A DNA stretch of 64,000 nt from SG8-30 sp963715485 (GCA_963715485.1 OY970244.1:2542001-2606000); one strand, 5' to 3'. Positions 52,796 to 63,880 are shown, numbered from the stretch's first letter. The notes: generated by a model from the letters alone, not told the origin. Translations and numbers: made by a program.

Positions 52796-54152
52796 CCGAC
52801 AGCGACGCCGCTGCCCCGCCGGTCTGCAGCCGGCCGATAAGCGACTTCAGGAATACCTTGTTGAAGCGCAGCTGGCAGGCCTGCGAGGCCTGCTCCAGCA
52901 GCGTCGAACTGACCTGCAGGATGGTGACATCGCTGTTGGCCGCGATGGTCGCCTGCCGCTTGGCGCCGCGTACGTAACTGGTCTCACCGAAGCAGCTGCC
53001 GGTCTCGAGAAGGCCAATGCCCTTGCCATTTCGCCCGACCCGGCACTGGCCCGAAACGATCACGTAAAAACGGTCGTCGATCGCGCCTTCCTTGACGATT
53101 TCCTCATCTGGACCATAGTTGTGCCAGGTGGCGGCCCGCAGGACCTCCCAGATTTCTGCAGTCGCGAACTCATGGAAGAACTTCAATTTGCGCAGCAGCG
53201 CAAAGTGTTCCTGCCGGTCGATCTTGTCGGTCTGGTTACGCAGCTGTGAGTGCAGCTGTGCCAGGGCGCCGGCGAACTCCAGCCCGTTCTTGAATCGCGA
53301 CGCCGGATCCTTGTGCATCGCCCTGCCGATGACTTCCTCGAGCTCGGCCGGTGCATCGCTTCTGAGCGTGTGGACCGGTGCCGGCGTCGCGTAAACGATC
53401 TGGTGTAGAAGCTTTGCCAGGGTACCAGCACGAAACGGCCGGAAGCCGGTCAGCAGTTCGTACATCACCGCCCCAAGCGCGTAGAGGTCTGACTGTCCGG
53501 TGATCTCGAGCGACTGGACCTGTTCAGGCGACATGTAGCTCGGGCTGCCAGCGATGCCCTCGATGCGAGAGATGTCGGCATCGCTAAGGATCGCGATGCC
53601 GAAATCGATGATGCGCAGATCGCTGTCCGTGGTGAGCATCAGGTTGCTGGGCTTTATGTCGCGATGGATCACCCCGCGCGAATGGGCGTAGTGCAGGGCC
53701 TTTGCGCACTTGAACATGATGGCAACGACGTCGTCGACGGGCAGCAGGTTGTCCGGCCGCGTGTAGGCGGCCAGTGTCCTGGCGCCGTTGACGAATTCGG
53801 TAACGACGTAGTAGAGGCCGTTCTCCTCGCCCGCATCGAAGATCGGCATGATGTTGGGGTGCTGCAGCATGCCCACCATGTGGGCCTCGGACAGGAACAT
53901 CTTGCGCGCAACGCGGGCGCGTTCCTCGTCATCGGTGCTGGACTGGTAGACCTTGATTGCCACGTCGCGGCCGTAGTACGGATCATGCGACAGGTAGACG
54001 GTCCCGGTAGACCCGCGTCCGACCTCGCGGATCACCTCGTACTTGCCGAGCCGGTCTGGCGTCAGTGCCGGCGTGGGTGCACCCGGGCTGTGGAGGATGG
54101 GGAGCGTAGCGATCAAGGTGGCTGGGCCCTCTGGCAGCGGGCGCAGCTTCAT
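52791..54152 (-). CDS. Ser/Thr protein kinase fused to a cyclic-nucleotide-binding-like domain
   Basis: 453 residues, soluble. Hanks kinase at about 38-300: P-loop GRGSTG (45-50), Lys67, HRDIKPSN (163-170), DFG (183-185) and SPSYMSPEQ. The C-terminal part (about 322-445) is a CAP/Crp-type beta-roll with FGE at 388-390 and an Arg399 in KRQATIAA, the two elements that contact the cyclic phosphate in true cNMP domains. No DNA-binding helix is present. ATG 54152 is preferred over a TTG nine codons upstream. Ligand and substrates are unknown; thiL lies 92 nt upstream on the same strand. Confidence 0.88.
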   Translation of the reverse strand: MKLRPLPEGPATLIATLPILHSPGAPTPALTPDRLGKYEVIREVGRGSTGTVYLSHDPYYGRDVAIKVYQSSTDDEERARVARKMFLSEAHMVGMLQHPNIMPIFDAGEENGLYYVVTEFVNGARTLAAYTRPDNLLPVDDVVAIMFKCAKALHYAHSRGVIHRDIKPSNLMLTTDSDLRIIDFGIAILSDADISRIEGIAGSPSYMSPEQVQSLEITGQSDLYALGAVMYELLTGFRPFRAGTLAKLLHQIVYATPAPVHTLRSDAPAELEEVIGRAMHKDPASRFKNGLEFAGALAQLHSQLRNQTDKIDRQEHFALLRKLKFFHEFATAEIWEVLRAATWHNYGPDEEIVKEGAIDDRFYVIVSGQCRVGRNGKGIGLLETGSCFGETSYVRGAKRQATIAANSDVTILQVSSTLLEQASQACQLRFNKVFLKSLIGRLQTGGAAASLSG

Positions 54153-54244
54153 CAGGTGCGGCCCGGGGAACGAGAGCAAGGATATTCAGTTAAATGGCAG
54201 CGCCTCCGTGAACTGGTTCCCGCTTCGCGGCACCGGTCCGTCAC

Positions 54245-55201
54245 TCAGCGAAAGTGGTCGAAACCGTGACCAATCTCTCGTTCTACGGGCTCGCCGTCGA
54301 CGGCAACGCCGGTGCCCTCGACGACGAGGCCGATCCGCGTGATGGCAATGCCGGCAGCGCGTTCGAGCGCGGCTGCATCGGTACCGGGCGGCAGGGTGAA
54401 CAGAAGTTCATAGTCGTCGCCGCCCGCGAGTGCAACTCGCCGTGCCGCCTCGGGATCCATCGCGCCCCGGATCGCCGCGGAACGCGGCAGCAGTGTAGAG
54501 TCGATGTCGCCGCCCACCCCGCTGGCAGCGCAGAGCTTCCCCAGATCGCCGGCCAGTCCGTCGGATATGTCTATGCAGGCACTGGCAATGCCGCGCAGGA
54601 CCAGGCCGAGCCCAATTCTCGGTTCGGGCCGGCAGAATCTCTGCTTCAGTGGCTCCAGCACGTCTGCGGGCGCATCAAGCTGGCCGAGCAGCACCTGCAG
54701 GCCGGCCGCGGCATCCCCGGGTGTGCCGCTTACCCAGATTTCATCCCCCGGCCGCGCCCCGCTGCGCCGCAATGCCTGTCCCGGCGGTACGAATCCGGCG
54801 ATGGCGATGGTCGCCGTCAAGGGTCCTGCCGTGGTGTCGCCGCCCACCAGCGCTACGCCATGCTGGCGGGCAATTTCATGCAGCCCGGAGGCGAATTCCC
54901 GCATCCACTCGGGGTCTGCCCGCGAGAGCGTCAGCGTCAACAGGGCCCAGGCCGGCTCGGCCCCCATGGCGGCCAGGTCGCTGAGGTTAACGGCCAGGAC
55001 ACGGTGCCCGATGTCATACGGCGCCATGCCGGCCGGGAAGTGCTCTCCCTCAACGATGGTATCCGCTGCCAGGACCAGCTCCAGTCCCGGGGGCGGCCGC
55101 AGCAGCGCCGCGTCGTCGCCTACGCCAAGCACCACGTCGTCGCGCTGGGCACCGAGGCGGCTCAGGTAGCGTTCTATGAGTTCGAATTCACCGATAGGCA
55201 T
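54245..55201 (-). CDS. thiL: Thiamine-monophosphate kinase
   Basis: Phosphorylates thiamine monophosphate to thiamine diphosphate. 318 residues, PurM-like ATP-binding fold, with GVGDDAALL near residue 27, VNLSDLAAMGAEP and VGGDTTAGP. It closes the nrdR-rib-nusB-thiL series. The pgpA gene often found after thiL is replaced here by the kinase gene. Confidence 0.95.
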   Translation of the reverse strand: MPIGEFELIERYLSRLGAQRDDVVLGVGDDAALLRPPPGLELVLAADTIVEGEHFPAGMAPYDIGHRVLAVNLSDLAAMGAEPAWALLTLTLSRADPEWMREFASGLHEIARQHGVALVGGDTTAGPLTATIAIAGFVPPGQALRRSGARPGDEIWVSGTPGDAAAGLQVLLGQLDAPADVLEPLKQRFCRPEPRIGLGLVLRGIASACIDISDGLAGDLGKLCAASGVGGDIDSTLLPRSAAIRGAMDPEAARRVALAGGDDYELLFTLPPGTDAAALERAAGIAITRIGLVVEGTGVAVDGEPVEREIGHGFDHFR

Positions 55202-55228
55202 GGCAACCCGCGGTGCGCGGCTCGACCG

Positions 55229-55675
55229 TCAGGCCGCGCCGCGCTCGGGCGCCCGGTGAATCCTGGACGCGCGATCGAGCACGGCGTTGACGAAGCGGTG
55301 ACCATCCGTCGCGCCAAACCGTTTGGCCAGCTCGACAGACTCGTTGATGACGACCCGATAAGGTACGTCCGGCCGGTGCATGAGCTCCCACAGGCCGAGG
55401 AACAGGATCGCGTGCTCGACCGGATCGAGTTGCGCCGGCGTTATCTCCGCATACCGGCCGAGTTCCTGGTCGAGCTCATCGCGCGAGCCGGCGATTTTCA
55501 TCAAAGCCTCGCGGAAATACTCGCCGTCTGCGTGGCCGAATTCCGGCTGCGCCACAAACTGCTGGTATACGTCCTGCCACGGCTGGTCGGCCAGCTGCCA
55601 CTGGTAGAGGGCCTGCATCAACTGGCGCCGCGCGGCACTCCGGGCCCGCGTGGCGGCATGGCTGGACCGGGGCAT
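55229..55675 (-). CDS. nusB: Transcription antitermination factor NusB
   Basis: 148 residues, all-helical RNA-binding protein that with NusE/S10 acts on rRNA boxA. Typical segments ARRQLMQALYQWQLA, PVEHAILFLGLWEL and ESVELAKRFGATDG. Its first codon is adjacent to the ribH stop; thiL follows after 27 nt. Confidence 0.95.
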   Translation of the reverse strand: MPRSSHAATRARSAARRQLMQALYQWQLADQPWQDVYQQFVAQPEFGHADGEYFREALMKIAGSRDELDQELGRYAEITPAQLDPVEHAILFLGLWELMHRPDVPYRVVINESVELAKRFGATDGHRFVNAVLDRASRIHRAPERGAA

Positions 55676-56152
55676 TCAGGACTCCAGCCGCCGCAGCAGA
55701 TTGGCCAGCTCGATGGCGCTGGCCGCTGCGTCCGCGCCCTTGTTGCCGGCCTTGCCGCCCGCACGGTCCACAGCCTGTTCAGTGCTTTCGGTGGTCAGTA
55801 CCCCGAAAGCGACCGGGATGCCGGTGTCGCTGGCGACCCGCGACAGGCCCGACGCACACTCGCCGGCCACATAGTCGAAATGCGAGGTCTCACCGCGGAT
55901 CACCGCGCCGAGGGCGATGATCGCGTCATAGCGGCGGCTTGCGGCCAGCTTTCGCGCAACGACCGGCATGTCAAAGGCGCCGGGCACCCGGACGACATCG
56001 ATCTGCTTCTCGGAGACGCCCTGTCGGCGCAACTGGTCCAGCGCACCCTGGACGAGCCGGTCCACGACAAAATCGTTGAAGCGCGAGGCCAGGATCGCGA
56101 AACGCAGGTCACGCGCCTGCAGGTCGCCTTCGATTACGCGGGGATGTTCCAT
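55676..56152 (-). CDS. ribH: 6,7-dimethyl-8-ribityllumazine synthase
   Basis: Penultimate step of riboflavin synthesis. 158 residues. Substrate residues lie in ARFNDFVVD-like ILASRFNDF, GAFDMPVVARKL, GAVIRGETSHFDYV with the catalytic His, and FGVLTTESTEQA. It follows the ribB gene after 49 nt. Confidence 0.95.
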   Translation of the reverse strand: MEHPRVIEGDLQARDLRFAILASRFNDFVVDRLVQGALDQLRRQGVSEKQIDVVRVPGAFDMPVVARKLAASRRYDAIIALGAVIRGETSHFDYVAGECASGLSRVASDTGIPVAFGVLTTESTEQAVDRAGGKAGNKGADAAASAIELANLLRRLES

Positions 56153-56201
56153 CGGAGCAGTATATCAAGACGTGACTTTCACCCGGAGCGCCGGTCGCCC
56201 C

Positions 56202-57311
56202 CTAGTCCACGTATTCCGTGATTTCGAGTCCGAAGGCCGAGATGCCGAACATGAGCTTCGGTGCCGACAGGACCCGCATCCGGGTGACACCGAGGTCCTG
56301 GAGGATCTGCGCACCGATGCCGTAGGTCCTGAGCACCGTACCACCTGGCGGCGGGGCATGTGACGCCGCCTCGGCTCCGTGCTCGAGCGCCCGCACAGAC
56401 TGCATGATGTCCCGGGCTGACTCCTGCTGGCGCAGGATGATCAGCACCCCGCTTGGCTCCTCGGCGATCCGTTCCATGACAGCGCGCAATGTCCAGCCCG
56501 CAACATCGCTCTGGACGCCGATCACGTCACGGAGCGTGTCCTTCAGGTGAACGCGCACCAGCGGCGCCACCGGACCGGCCAGGTCGCCACGAACCAGCGC
56601 GACATGGACCGAGCGATGCACATGGTCCTCGTACCAGCACATCCGAAAGGAGCCAAACTCCGTTTCCACGACCTGGTCCGAGACCCTTTCGACCGACCGT
56701 TCCTTGTGCAAGCGGTAGCGGATCAGGTCGGCGATCGTGCCGATCTTCAACCCGTGCTCGACGGCAAAGCGCTCAAGATCCGGGCGGCGCGCCATGGTGC
56801 CGTCCTCATTGAGAATCTCGACGATCACCGCCGCGGGCTCGCAGCCAGCGAGGCGCGCCAGGTCGCAGCCGGCCTCTGTGTGCCCCGCCCGCGTCAGCAC
56901 CCCGCCGGGCTGCGCCATCAGCGGGAAAATATGCCCGGGCTGGCGCAGGTCTTCCGGGCTCGCGTCCCGGACGACCGCCGTCCGCACGGTGTGTGCGCGA
57001 TCGTAGGCCGAGATGCCGGTCGTGACTCCCTCGGCAGCCTCGATGCTGACCGTGAAGTTGGTGAGCTGCCCGGTGTCGGTTTCACTGACCATCAACGGCA
57101 GGCGCAGCTGGCGGCAACGCTCGCGGGTGAGAGTCAGGCAGATCAGTCCGCGCCCGTAACGAGCCATGTAGTTGATGTCTTCCGGCCGGATATGCTCCGC
57201 GGCCATGATCAGATCGCCCTCGTTCTCGCGCGATTCGTCGTCCATGACGATGACCATGCGCCCGCGGCGCATGTCCTCGAGCAGTTCCTCAATGGTGTTC
57301 AACTCGGTCAT
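56202..57311 (-). CDS. ribB: 3,4-dihydroxy-2-butanone 4-phosphate synthase with degenerate RibA-like domain (RibBX type)
   Basis: 369 residues. The N-terminal half (1-205) is an intact RibB: DDESRENEGDL, GLICLTLT and GHTEAGCDLARLAG. The C-terminal half has the GTP cyclohydrolase II fold, but where RibA carries the three zinc cysteines (GDVFGSxRCDCG region) it reads VRVHLKDTLRDVIGVQSDV near residue 252, with no Cys. GTP cyclohydrolase II activity is therefore not expected, and a separate ribA must exist. This matches the RibBX variant known in proteobacteria. Confidence 0.93.
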   Translation of the reverse strand: MTELNTIEELLEDMRRGRMVIVMDDESRENEGDLIMAAEHIRPEDINYMARYGRGLICLTLTRERCRQLRLPLMVSETDTGQLTNFTVSIEAAEGVTTGISAYDRAHTVRTAVVRDASPEDLRQPGHIFPLMAQPGGVLTRAGHTEAGCDLARLAGCEPAAVIVEILNEDGTMARRPDLERFAVEHGLKIGTIADLIRYRLHKERSVERVSDQVVETEFGSFRMCWYEDHVHRSVHVALVRGDLAGPVAPLVRVHLKDTLRDVIGVQSDVAGWTLRAVMERIAEEPSGVLIILRQQESARDIMQSVRALEHGAEAASHAPPPGGTVLRTYGIGAQILQDLGVTRMRVLSAPKLMFGISAFGLEITEYVD

Positions 57312-57462
57312 CTGGACGTATTCCCTTCTGCGCCGCCGCGGCAGCGATCCGCGAACACTGGGGGGCCTGACTTTACGGTGTTTACCCCCGCCGGCGCCAT
57401 GCTAACGGGAGCAGGACACCGGCGCTGCGACACGTTGCAACAGGCGTGCGGGTGCGTAGTGT

Positions 57463-58059
57463 TCAATTCCGGCCTGCCATCAGCCGCTCCAGATAGCGAG
57501 CGATGATGTCTACCTCGAGATTGACGCAACTACCCGGCTCGAGCTGGCCGAGCGTGGTCATCTCACGTGTATGCGGAATGAGGTTGACCCCGAACCGGCA
57601 CTCCTCCACGTCATTGACCGTCAAGCTCACGCCGTCGATCGTGGCCGAGCCCTTCGGCGCGATATAGCGGGCCAGCTCTTCTGGAACCTCGAAATGCACC
57701 CGCCAGGACCGCCCGTCTTCCTGGACGTCGATCACGCGGGCCGTGCCGTCCACGTGACCGGTCACGTAGTGGCCACCGAGGGCCTGTCCGGCTCGCAGCG
57801 CCGGCTCGAGGTTGACCCGGGAGCCCGCGCGCAGCGTTCCAAGGATCGTCTTGTCCAGAGTTTCCCGCGACACGTCTGCCGCAATGGAGCCTTCTTCGAG
57901 CCGGGTGATCGTCAGGCAGACTCCGCTGACACAAATGCTGTCACCAATCGACGCCGAGGACAGGTCGAGCCCACCTGTGTCGACCTGCAGCTCCAGGTCG
58001 CCGCCGTTTCCGAGCAGTTCCCGGACTTGGCCAATTGCCTGAACTATCCCGGTGAACAT
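57463..58059 (-). CDS. ribE: Riboflavin synthase (alpha chain)
   Basis: Dismutates two lumazines to riboflavin. 198 residues with two tandem lumazine-binding repeats, starting MFTGIVQAIGQV, then GHYVTGHVDGTARV in the second. The 151-nt gap to the ribB gene holds no recognisable gene or FMN riboswitch. Confidence 0.95.
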   Translation of the reverse strand: MFTGIVQAIGQVRELLGNGGDLELQVDTGGLDLSSASIGDSICVSGVCLTITRLEEGSIAADVSRETLDKTILGTLRAGSRVNLEPALRAGQALGGHYVTGHVDGTARVIDVQEDGRSWRVHFEVPEELARYIAPKGSATIDGVSLTVNDVEECRFGVNLIPHTREMTTLGQLEPGSCVNLEVDIIARYLERLMAGRN

Positions 58060-58062
58060 CGG

Positions 58063-59169
58063 TCAGCTGCCTGTCACCGGCGCCGGGCGCAGCGTCAGCT
58101 TGACGTCGGGGCCTATGCGCCGCATGGCCAGCAATTCGAATTCCGGGCGGTCTTCCATGCTGGCCAGCGGCCCAAAAGCCATCAGCGGCAAGGCGCAGTC
58201 TCCCAGAAGGGTCGGCGCCAGGTAGACCACGAGCTCGTCGATGAGTCCGGCCGACATCAGCCCGCCGGCCAGGGTCGCGCCACATTCCACATGTAGTTCG
58301 TTGATCTCGAGTTCGGCCAGCCTGGCCATGACGGCATGAAGGTCGAGCCCGGTGCCGTCTGCAGCGATCGTCTCCACCCGTGCCCCGGCAGCAGCCAACT
58401 GCCCGGCGCGAACCGCGTCGCTCGACGCGGTCATGATCACGGCCTCTCCTGGCGGCGCCAGGATCCGGGCTGCCGGTGGTGTCTCGAGCCTCGCGTCGAG
58501 CACGATCCTCAGGGGCTGGCGGGTTGCGCCGGGCAGGCGCAGATTGAGGCGCGGGTCGTCCTTCAGCACCGTTCCCGCACCCGTCAGGATTGCCGAAGAC
58601 CGCGCACGCAGCCGCTGCACGTCGGCGCGCGCCGTCTCACCGGTAATCCAGCGGCTCTCGCCATTCGCCAACGCGGTGCGCCCATCGAGGCTGGCGGCCA
58701 GCTTGACGCGGACCCAGGGACGGCCGCGCTCCATGCGCGACAGGAAACCGATGTTGAGCGCCCGAGCGGCACTTTCGAGTACGCCACTGGAGACCTCGAT
58801 CCCGGCGGCCATGAGTCGCGCCTCACCGCCACCGTTGACGCGCGGGTTAGGATCGCGCAGCGCGTAAACCACGCGGGCGACCCCGGCCTCCACCAGCGCG
58901 TCGGCGCATGGCGGGGTGCGGCCGTGGTGGCTGCATGGTTCGAGGGTCACGTAGGCAGTCGCGCCCCGCGCCAGCTCTCCGGCGGTCGCCAGTGCGGCCG
59001 ACTCGGCATGTGGGCCGCCAGCACGCTTGTGCCAACCGTCGCCGACGACGTCTTCCCCCCGCGCGATCACGCACCCAACCCGCGGATTGGGGTCCGTCGT
59101 TTCGAGACCGCGGGCCGCTAGCTTCAAGGCCCGGGCCATGTGCCTCGCGTCCAGGGCGGCGTCGTTCAT
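58063..59169 (-). CDS. ribD: Bifunctional riboflavin biosynthesis deaminase/reductase
   Basis: 368 residues. The N-terminal deaminase has the zinc site GGPHAESAAL and PCSHHGRTPPCADAL; the C-terminal reductase has SLDGRTALANGESRWITG. The start overlaps the nrdR stop by 4 bp, and ribE begins 3 nt after its stop. Confidence 0.96.
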   Translation of the reverse strand: MNDAALDARHMARALKLAARGLETTDPNPRVGCVIARGEDVVGDGWHKRAGGPHAESAALATAGELARGATAYVTLEPCSHHGRTPPCADALVEAGVARVVYALRDPNPRVNGGGEARLMAAGIEVSSGVLESAARALNIGFLSRMERGRPWVRVKLAASLDGRTALANGESRWITGETARADVQRLRARSSAILTGAGTVLKDDPRLNLRLPGATRQPLRIVLDARLETPPAARILAPPGEAVIMTASSDAVRAGQLAAAGARVETIAADGTGLDLHAVMARLAELEINELHVECGATLAGGLMSAGLIDELVVYLAPTLLGDCALPLMAFGPLASMEDRPEFELLAMRRIGPDVKLTLRPAPVTGS

Positions 59170-59687
59170 TTCCTGGCCTTGCCCTGGCCGGTTCCAGGCA
59201 GCAGCGGCAACTGGCCGGCCGCCGGGTCGCGGCGGCGCGATGAGTCGAGCTGTTCGAGCTGCTCGCGAAACTCGTCGACGTCCTGGAAGCGGTGATAGAC
59301 GGATGCAAAGCGCACGTAAGCAACCTCGTCGAGCTGCCGCAGTTCCTCCATCACGAGTTCGCCAATGATCCGCGAGTCCACTTCGCGTTCTCCGAAATTG
59401 CGCAGCCGGTGGCAGATGCGCTCCACCGACGCCTCGAGCGCCTCCAGCCCCACGGGCCGCTTCTCCAGCGACTTGATCATGCCCGCCCGCATCTTGGGCA
59501 TGTCGAAAGGCTCGCGCGTCTGGTCACCCTTGACCACCTGCGGCATTACCAGCTCGGCGGTTTCAAAGGTGGTGAACCGCTCACCGCAGGCCAGGCACTC
59601 GCGTCGCCTGCGGATCTGCCTCCCTTCCCCAGCCAGCCGGGAGTCGGTCACCTTGGTTTCGTCATGTCCGCAGAACGGGCAATGCAT
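59166..59687 (-). CDS. nrdR: Transcriptional repressor NrdR
   Basis: ATP-cone repressor of ribonucleotide reductase genes. 173 residues. The zinc ribbon uses Cys3, Cys6, Cys31 and Cys34 (CPFC and CLAC), followed by the ATP cone (about 49-139). It precedes ribD, a widespread arrangement. Confidence 0.96.
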   Translation of the reverse strand: MHCPFCGHDETKVTDSRLAGEGRQIRRRRECLACGERFTTFETAELVMPQVVKGDQTREPFDMPKMRAGMIKSLEKRPVGLEALEASVERICHRLRNFGEREVDSRIIGELVMEELRQLDEVAYVRFASVYHRFQDVDEFREQLEQLDSSRRRDPAAGQLPLLPGTGQGKARK

Positions 59688-59716
59688 GGCCGTCCCCGGG
59701 TATCAGGCGTCCGGCC

Positions 59717-60970
59717 TCAGCCGTAGACCGGAAAGCGGCTGCAGAGCGCAACGACAGCATTGCGGACACGCTCGATTTCTGACTCTTCGCCCATGCCGTC
59801 AAGAACGTCGGCAATCAGCCCGCCGACCTGTATGCACTCCTCCTCCCCGAAGCCCCGCGTAGTGATCGCCGGCGTGCCGATACGCAGTCCACTGGTGACG
59901 AACGGCGGCCGGGGGTCGTTTGGCACCGCGTTCTTGTTGACTGTGATGTAGGCCCGGCCGAGGGCGGCATCCGCATCCTTGCCGGTGTACTCGCGCCCGA
60001 TCAGGTCAACCAGGAACAGGTGGTTCTCGGTACCACCGGAGACAATGCGGTAGCCGCGCGACTGCAGGGCCGCCGCCAAGGCCCGCGCATTGGCCACCAC
60101 CTGCTGCTGGTACTGCTTGAACTCCGGCTGCAGCGCCTCGAGGAAGGAGACGGCCTTGGCGGCGATGACATGCATCAGCGGCCCGCCCTGAGTCCCCGGG
60201 AAGATCAGCGAGTTGAACTTCTTGTGGAGATCCTCGTGCGCACGCGCGAGGATCAGCCCGCCGCGCGGGCCGCGCAGCGTCTTGTGGGTCGTAGTGGTGA
60301 CCACGTCCGCGTGTGGCACCGGGCTCGGGTAGACGCCGGCCGCAACCAGGCCCGCGACATGCGCCATATCGACCATGAACCATGCGCCAACGCCGTCTGC
60401 GATGCGGCGAAAGCGCGCCCAGTCCACGATACCCGAGTAGGCCGAGAATCCGGCCACGATCAACTTCGGCCGGTGTTCCTGGGCCAACTGCTCGACCTGC
60501 CCGTAGTTGATCTCACCGGTCGCCGGATCCAGGCCGTACTGGACGGCATTGAACACCTTGCCAGAAAAGTTGACCTTGGCACCATGGGTCAGGTGGCCGC
60601 CATGATCAAGACTCATGCCAAGCAGCGTCTCGCCCGGCTTCAGCAGCGCGAGGTACACGGCGGCATTCGCCTGCGAGCCGGAATGCGGCTGGACATTGGC
60701 ATAGGCCGCGCCAAACAATTCCTTGGCACGGTCGATCGCAAGCCGCTCGGCTACGTCGACGTACTCACAGCCGCCGTAATAGCGCTTGCCCGGGTAACCC
60801 TCGGCGTACTTGTTCGTCAGCACCGAGCCCTGGGCCTCGAGCACCCGCGGGCTGGTGTAGTTTTCGGAAGCGATCAGCTCGAGGTGCTCCTCCTGCCGGC
60901 GGCGCTCGGCCTCCATGGCTGCGCTCAGTTCGGGATCGAATCCGGCAATCGTCATTTCAGGACCGAACAT
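59717..60970 (-). CDS. glyA: Serine hydroxymethyltransferase
   Basis: PLP enzyme interconverting serine and glycine with 5,10-methylene-THF. 417 residues. LIASENYTSPRVLEAQGS near the N-terminus, and the PLP lysine in TTTHKTLRGPRGG. ATG 60970 is preceded by GGAG; a second ATG at residue 6 lacks a ribosome site. With folD, fhs, sdaA and formate dehydrogenase in the same window it completes the serine-formate route. Confidence 0.97.
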   Translation of the reverse strand: MFGPEMTIAGFDPELSAAMEAERRRQEEHLELIASENYTSPRVLEAQGSVLTNKYAEGYPGKRYYGGCEYVDVAERLAIDRAKELFGAAYANVQPHSGSQANAAVYLALLKPGETLLGMSLDHGGHLTHGAKVNFSGKVFNAVQYGLDPATGEINYGQVEQLAQEHRPKLIVAGFSAYSGIVDWARFRRIADGVGAWFMVDMAHVAGLVAAGVYPSPVPHADVVTTTTHKTLRGPRGGLILARAHEDLHKKFNSLIFPGTQGGPLMHVIAAKAVSFLEALQPEFKQYQQQVVANARALAAALQSRGYRIVSGGTENHLFLVDLIGREYTGKDADAALGRAYITVNKNAVPNDPRPPFVTSGLRIGTPAITTRGFGEEECIQVGGLIADVLDGMGEESEIERVRNAVVALCSRFPVYG

Positions 60971-61085
60971 CGGCAGGGCTCCGGGGAATGCTGGCGAGGG
61001 AACTGGAGATTCTAACGTCCGCGGGAGCCGCAGGCATCATCCGAGTGACTGCTGCCACGTCACCTCCGGGCGGGGGAGCCGCCCA

Positions 61086-62048
61086 CTAGCCGGCTTCCAC
61101 GAATTCGCGCAGCACTCGGGTCCAGGCCCGGGCGAGGTTGTGCCGGTTGTAGCCACCACCGCCCACGCCGAGGATCCGCCCCCGGGCGTGCCGGTCGGCG
61201 ATGTCGACCAGCCTGCGGGCCGCGTGGGCGTGGGCTTCCTCGGTCAGGCGCAGGTGAGCGAGCGGGTCACCCTCGAGGCTGTCCGCTCCGCACTGGAATA
61301 TGATGAATTCTGGCGGACTCTCCTCGAGATGAGCCTCGACCCGTTGCCAGGCCTCGAAGAACTCGTCGTCGCCGGCACCGGGCATGAGCGGAATGTTCAG
61401 TTTCAGGCCGCGGCCCGGGCCATTGCCCGCCTCGGTGGCGGCACCGGTGCCCGGGTACAGGAAGCGCCCATCTTCGTGGATGTCCGCAAAAACCAGCGAC
61501 GGGTCGTCCTCGAAGGAATAGTAGACGCCGTCGCCGTGGTGCACGTCGATGTCCACGTAGGCGACGCGCTTCAGCCCATGCCGTCGCTTCAGGATCTCTA
61601 CGACGACGCCGCAGTCATTGAACACACAAAATCCGGCGGCGTGACTGCGCGAGGCGTGGTGCAGACCGGCGATCGGCACGAACGCGCGGCGGGCCGCGCC
61701 GCTCATCAGCGCCTCGGTCGCGACCAGCGTCGCCCCGACGACATTGCTGGCGGCCTCGAACACGCCCTTCCAGGCCGGCGTGTCGCCGGCGTCGAGGTAA
61801 CCCTGGCCGGTAGCGGATCGCTCGCGTACCAGGGATATGAACGCCGGCGCATGGAACGACTCGAGTTCCTCCTGCGTCGCAGGCCGCGGATCGAGTGAGG
61901 TCACGAGCTCCAGCAGCCCCTCTGACTCCGCCTCCCGCATGAAGGCTTCGTGCCGGTCCGGGCCGAAGGGATGACCCTCACCGAAGCCATAGCGGGCGAT
62001 CGCCTCGCCGTGAACCAGCGCTGTTCGGGAAGGCGCTCCGGAACCCAA
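61086..62048 (-). CDS. Histone deacetylase-family hydrolase (AcuC/HDAC-like)
   Basis: Zinc-dependent deacetylase fold; bacterial members act on acetyl-polyamines or acetyl-CoA synthetase lysines, and the substrate here is unknown. 320 residues. Metal and catalytic motifs are intact: GLHHASRSHAAGFCVFND, VDIDVHHGDGV and GGGGYNRHNLAR. Start is TTG 62048 with AAGGAGA upstream. It is divergent from ettA. Confidence 0.9.
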   Translation of the reverse strand: MGSGAPSRTALVHGEAIARYGFGEGHPFGPDRHEAFMREAESEGLLELVTSLDPRPATQEELESFHAPAFISLVRERSATGQGYLDAGDTPAWKGVFEAASNVVGATLVATEALMSGAARRAFVPIAGLHHASRSHAAGFCVFNDCGVVVEILKRRHGLKRVAYVDIDVHHGDGVYYSFEDDPSLVFADIHEDGRFLYPGTGAATEAGNGPGRGLKLNIPLMPGAGDDEFFEAWQRVEAHLEESPPEFIIFQCGADSLEGDPLAHLRLTEEAHAHAARRLVDIADRHARGRILGVGGGGYNRHNLARAWTRVLREFVEAG

Positions 62049-62171
62049 TCTTGCGGTCTCCTTCGAGGGCGCATGAGCGTAGCACAGCTACTCGCGGCCG
62101 CGCGGTGGCATCGCCGTTGCGCTTGACCCATAATTCGCGACCTTTCCCGCTTACCCCCGGCTGACTGAACC

Positions 62172-63839
<1,668 letters not shown>

Positions 63840-63859
63840 CCGCGCCCGAACCTCAGGTT

Positions 63860-63880
63860 TTACATAACACTATTGTGTAA
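63860..63880. promoter_or_regulatory. Operator-like palindrome TTACATAA-N5-TTGTGTAA
   Basis: 8-bp arms with one mismatch around a 5-nt centre, in an AT-rich stretch unlike the surrounding sequence. It overlaps the putative -35 box of the promoter at 63873-63900, so a repressor bound here would block transcription of the gene at 63931. The regulator is not identified. Confidence 0.5.

Noticed and set aside
57312..57462. FMN riboswitch upstream of the ribB gene
   Set aside because: None of the conserved RFN blocks can be found on either strand of this gap.
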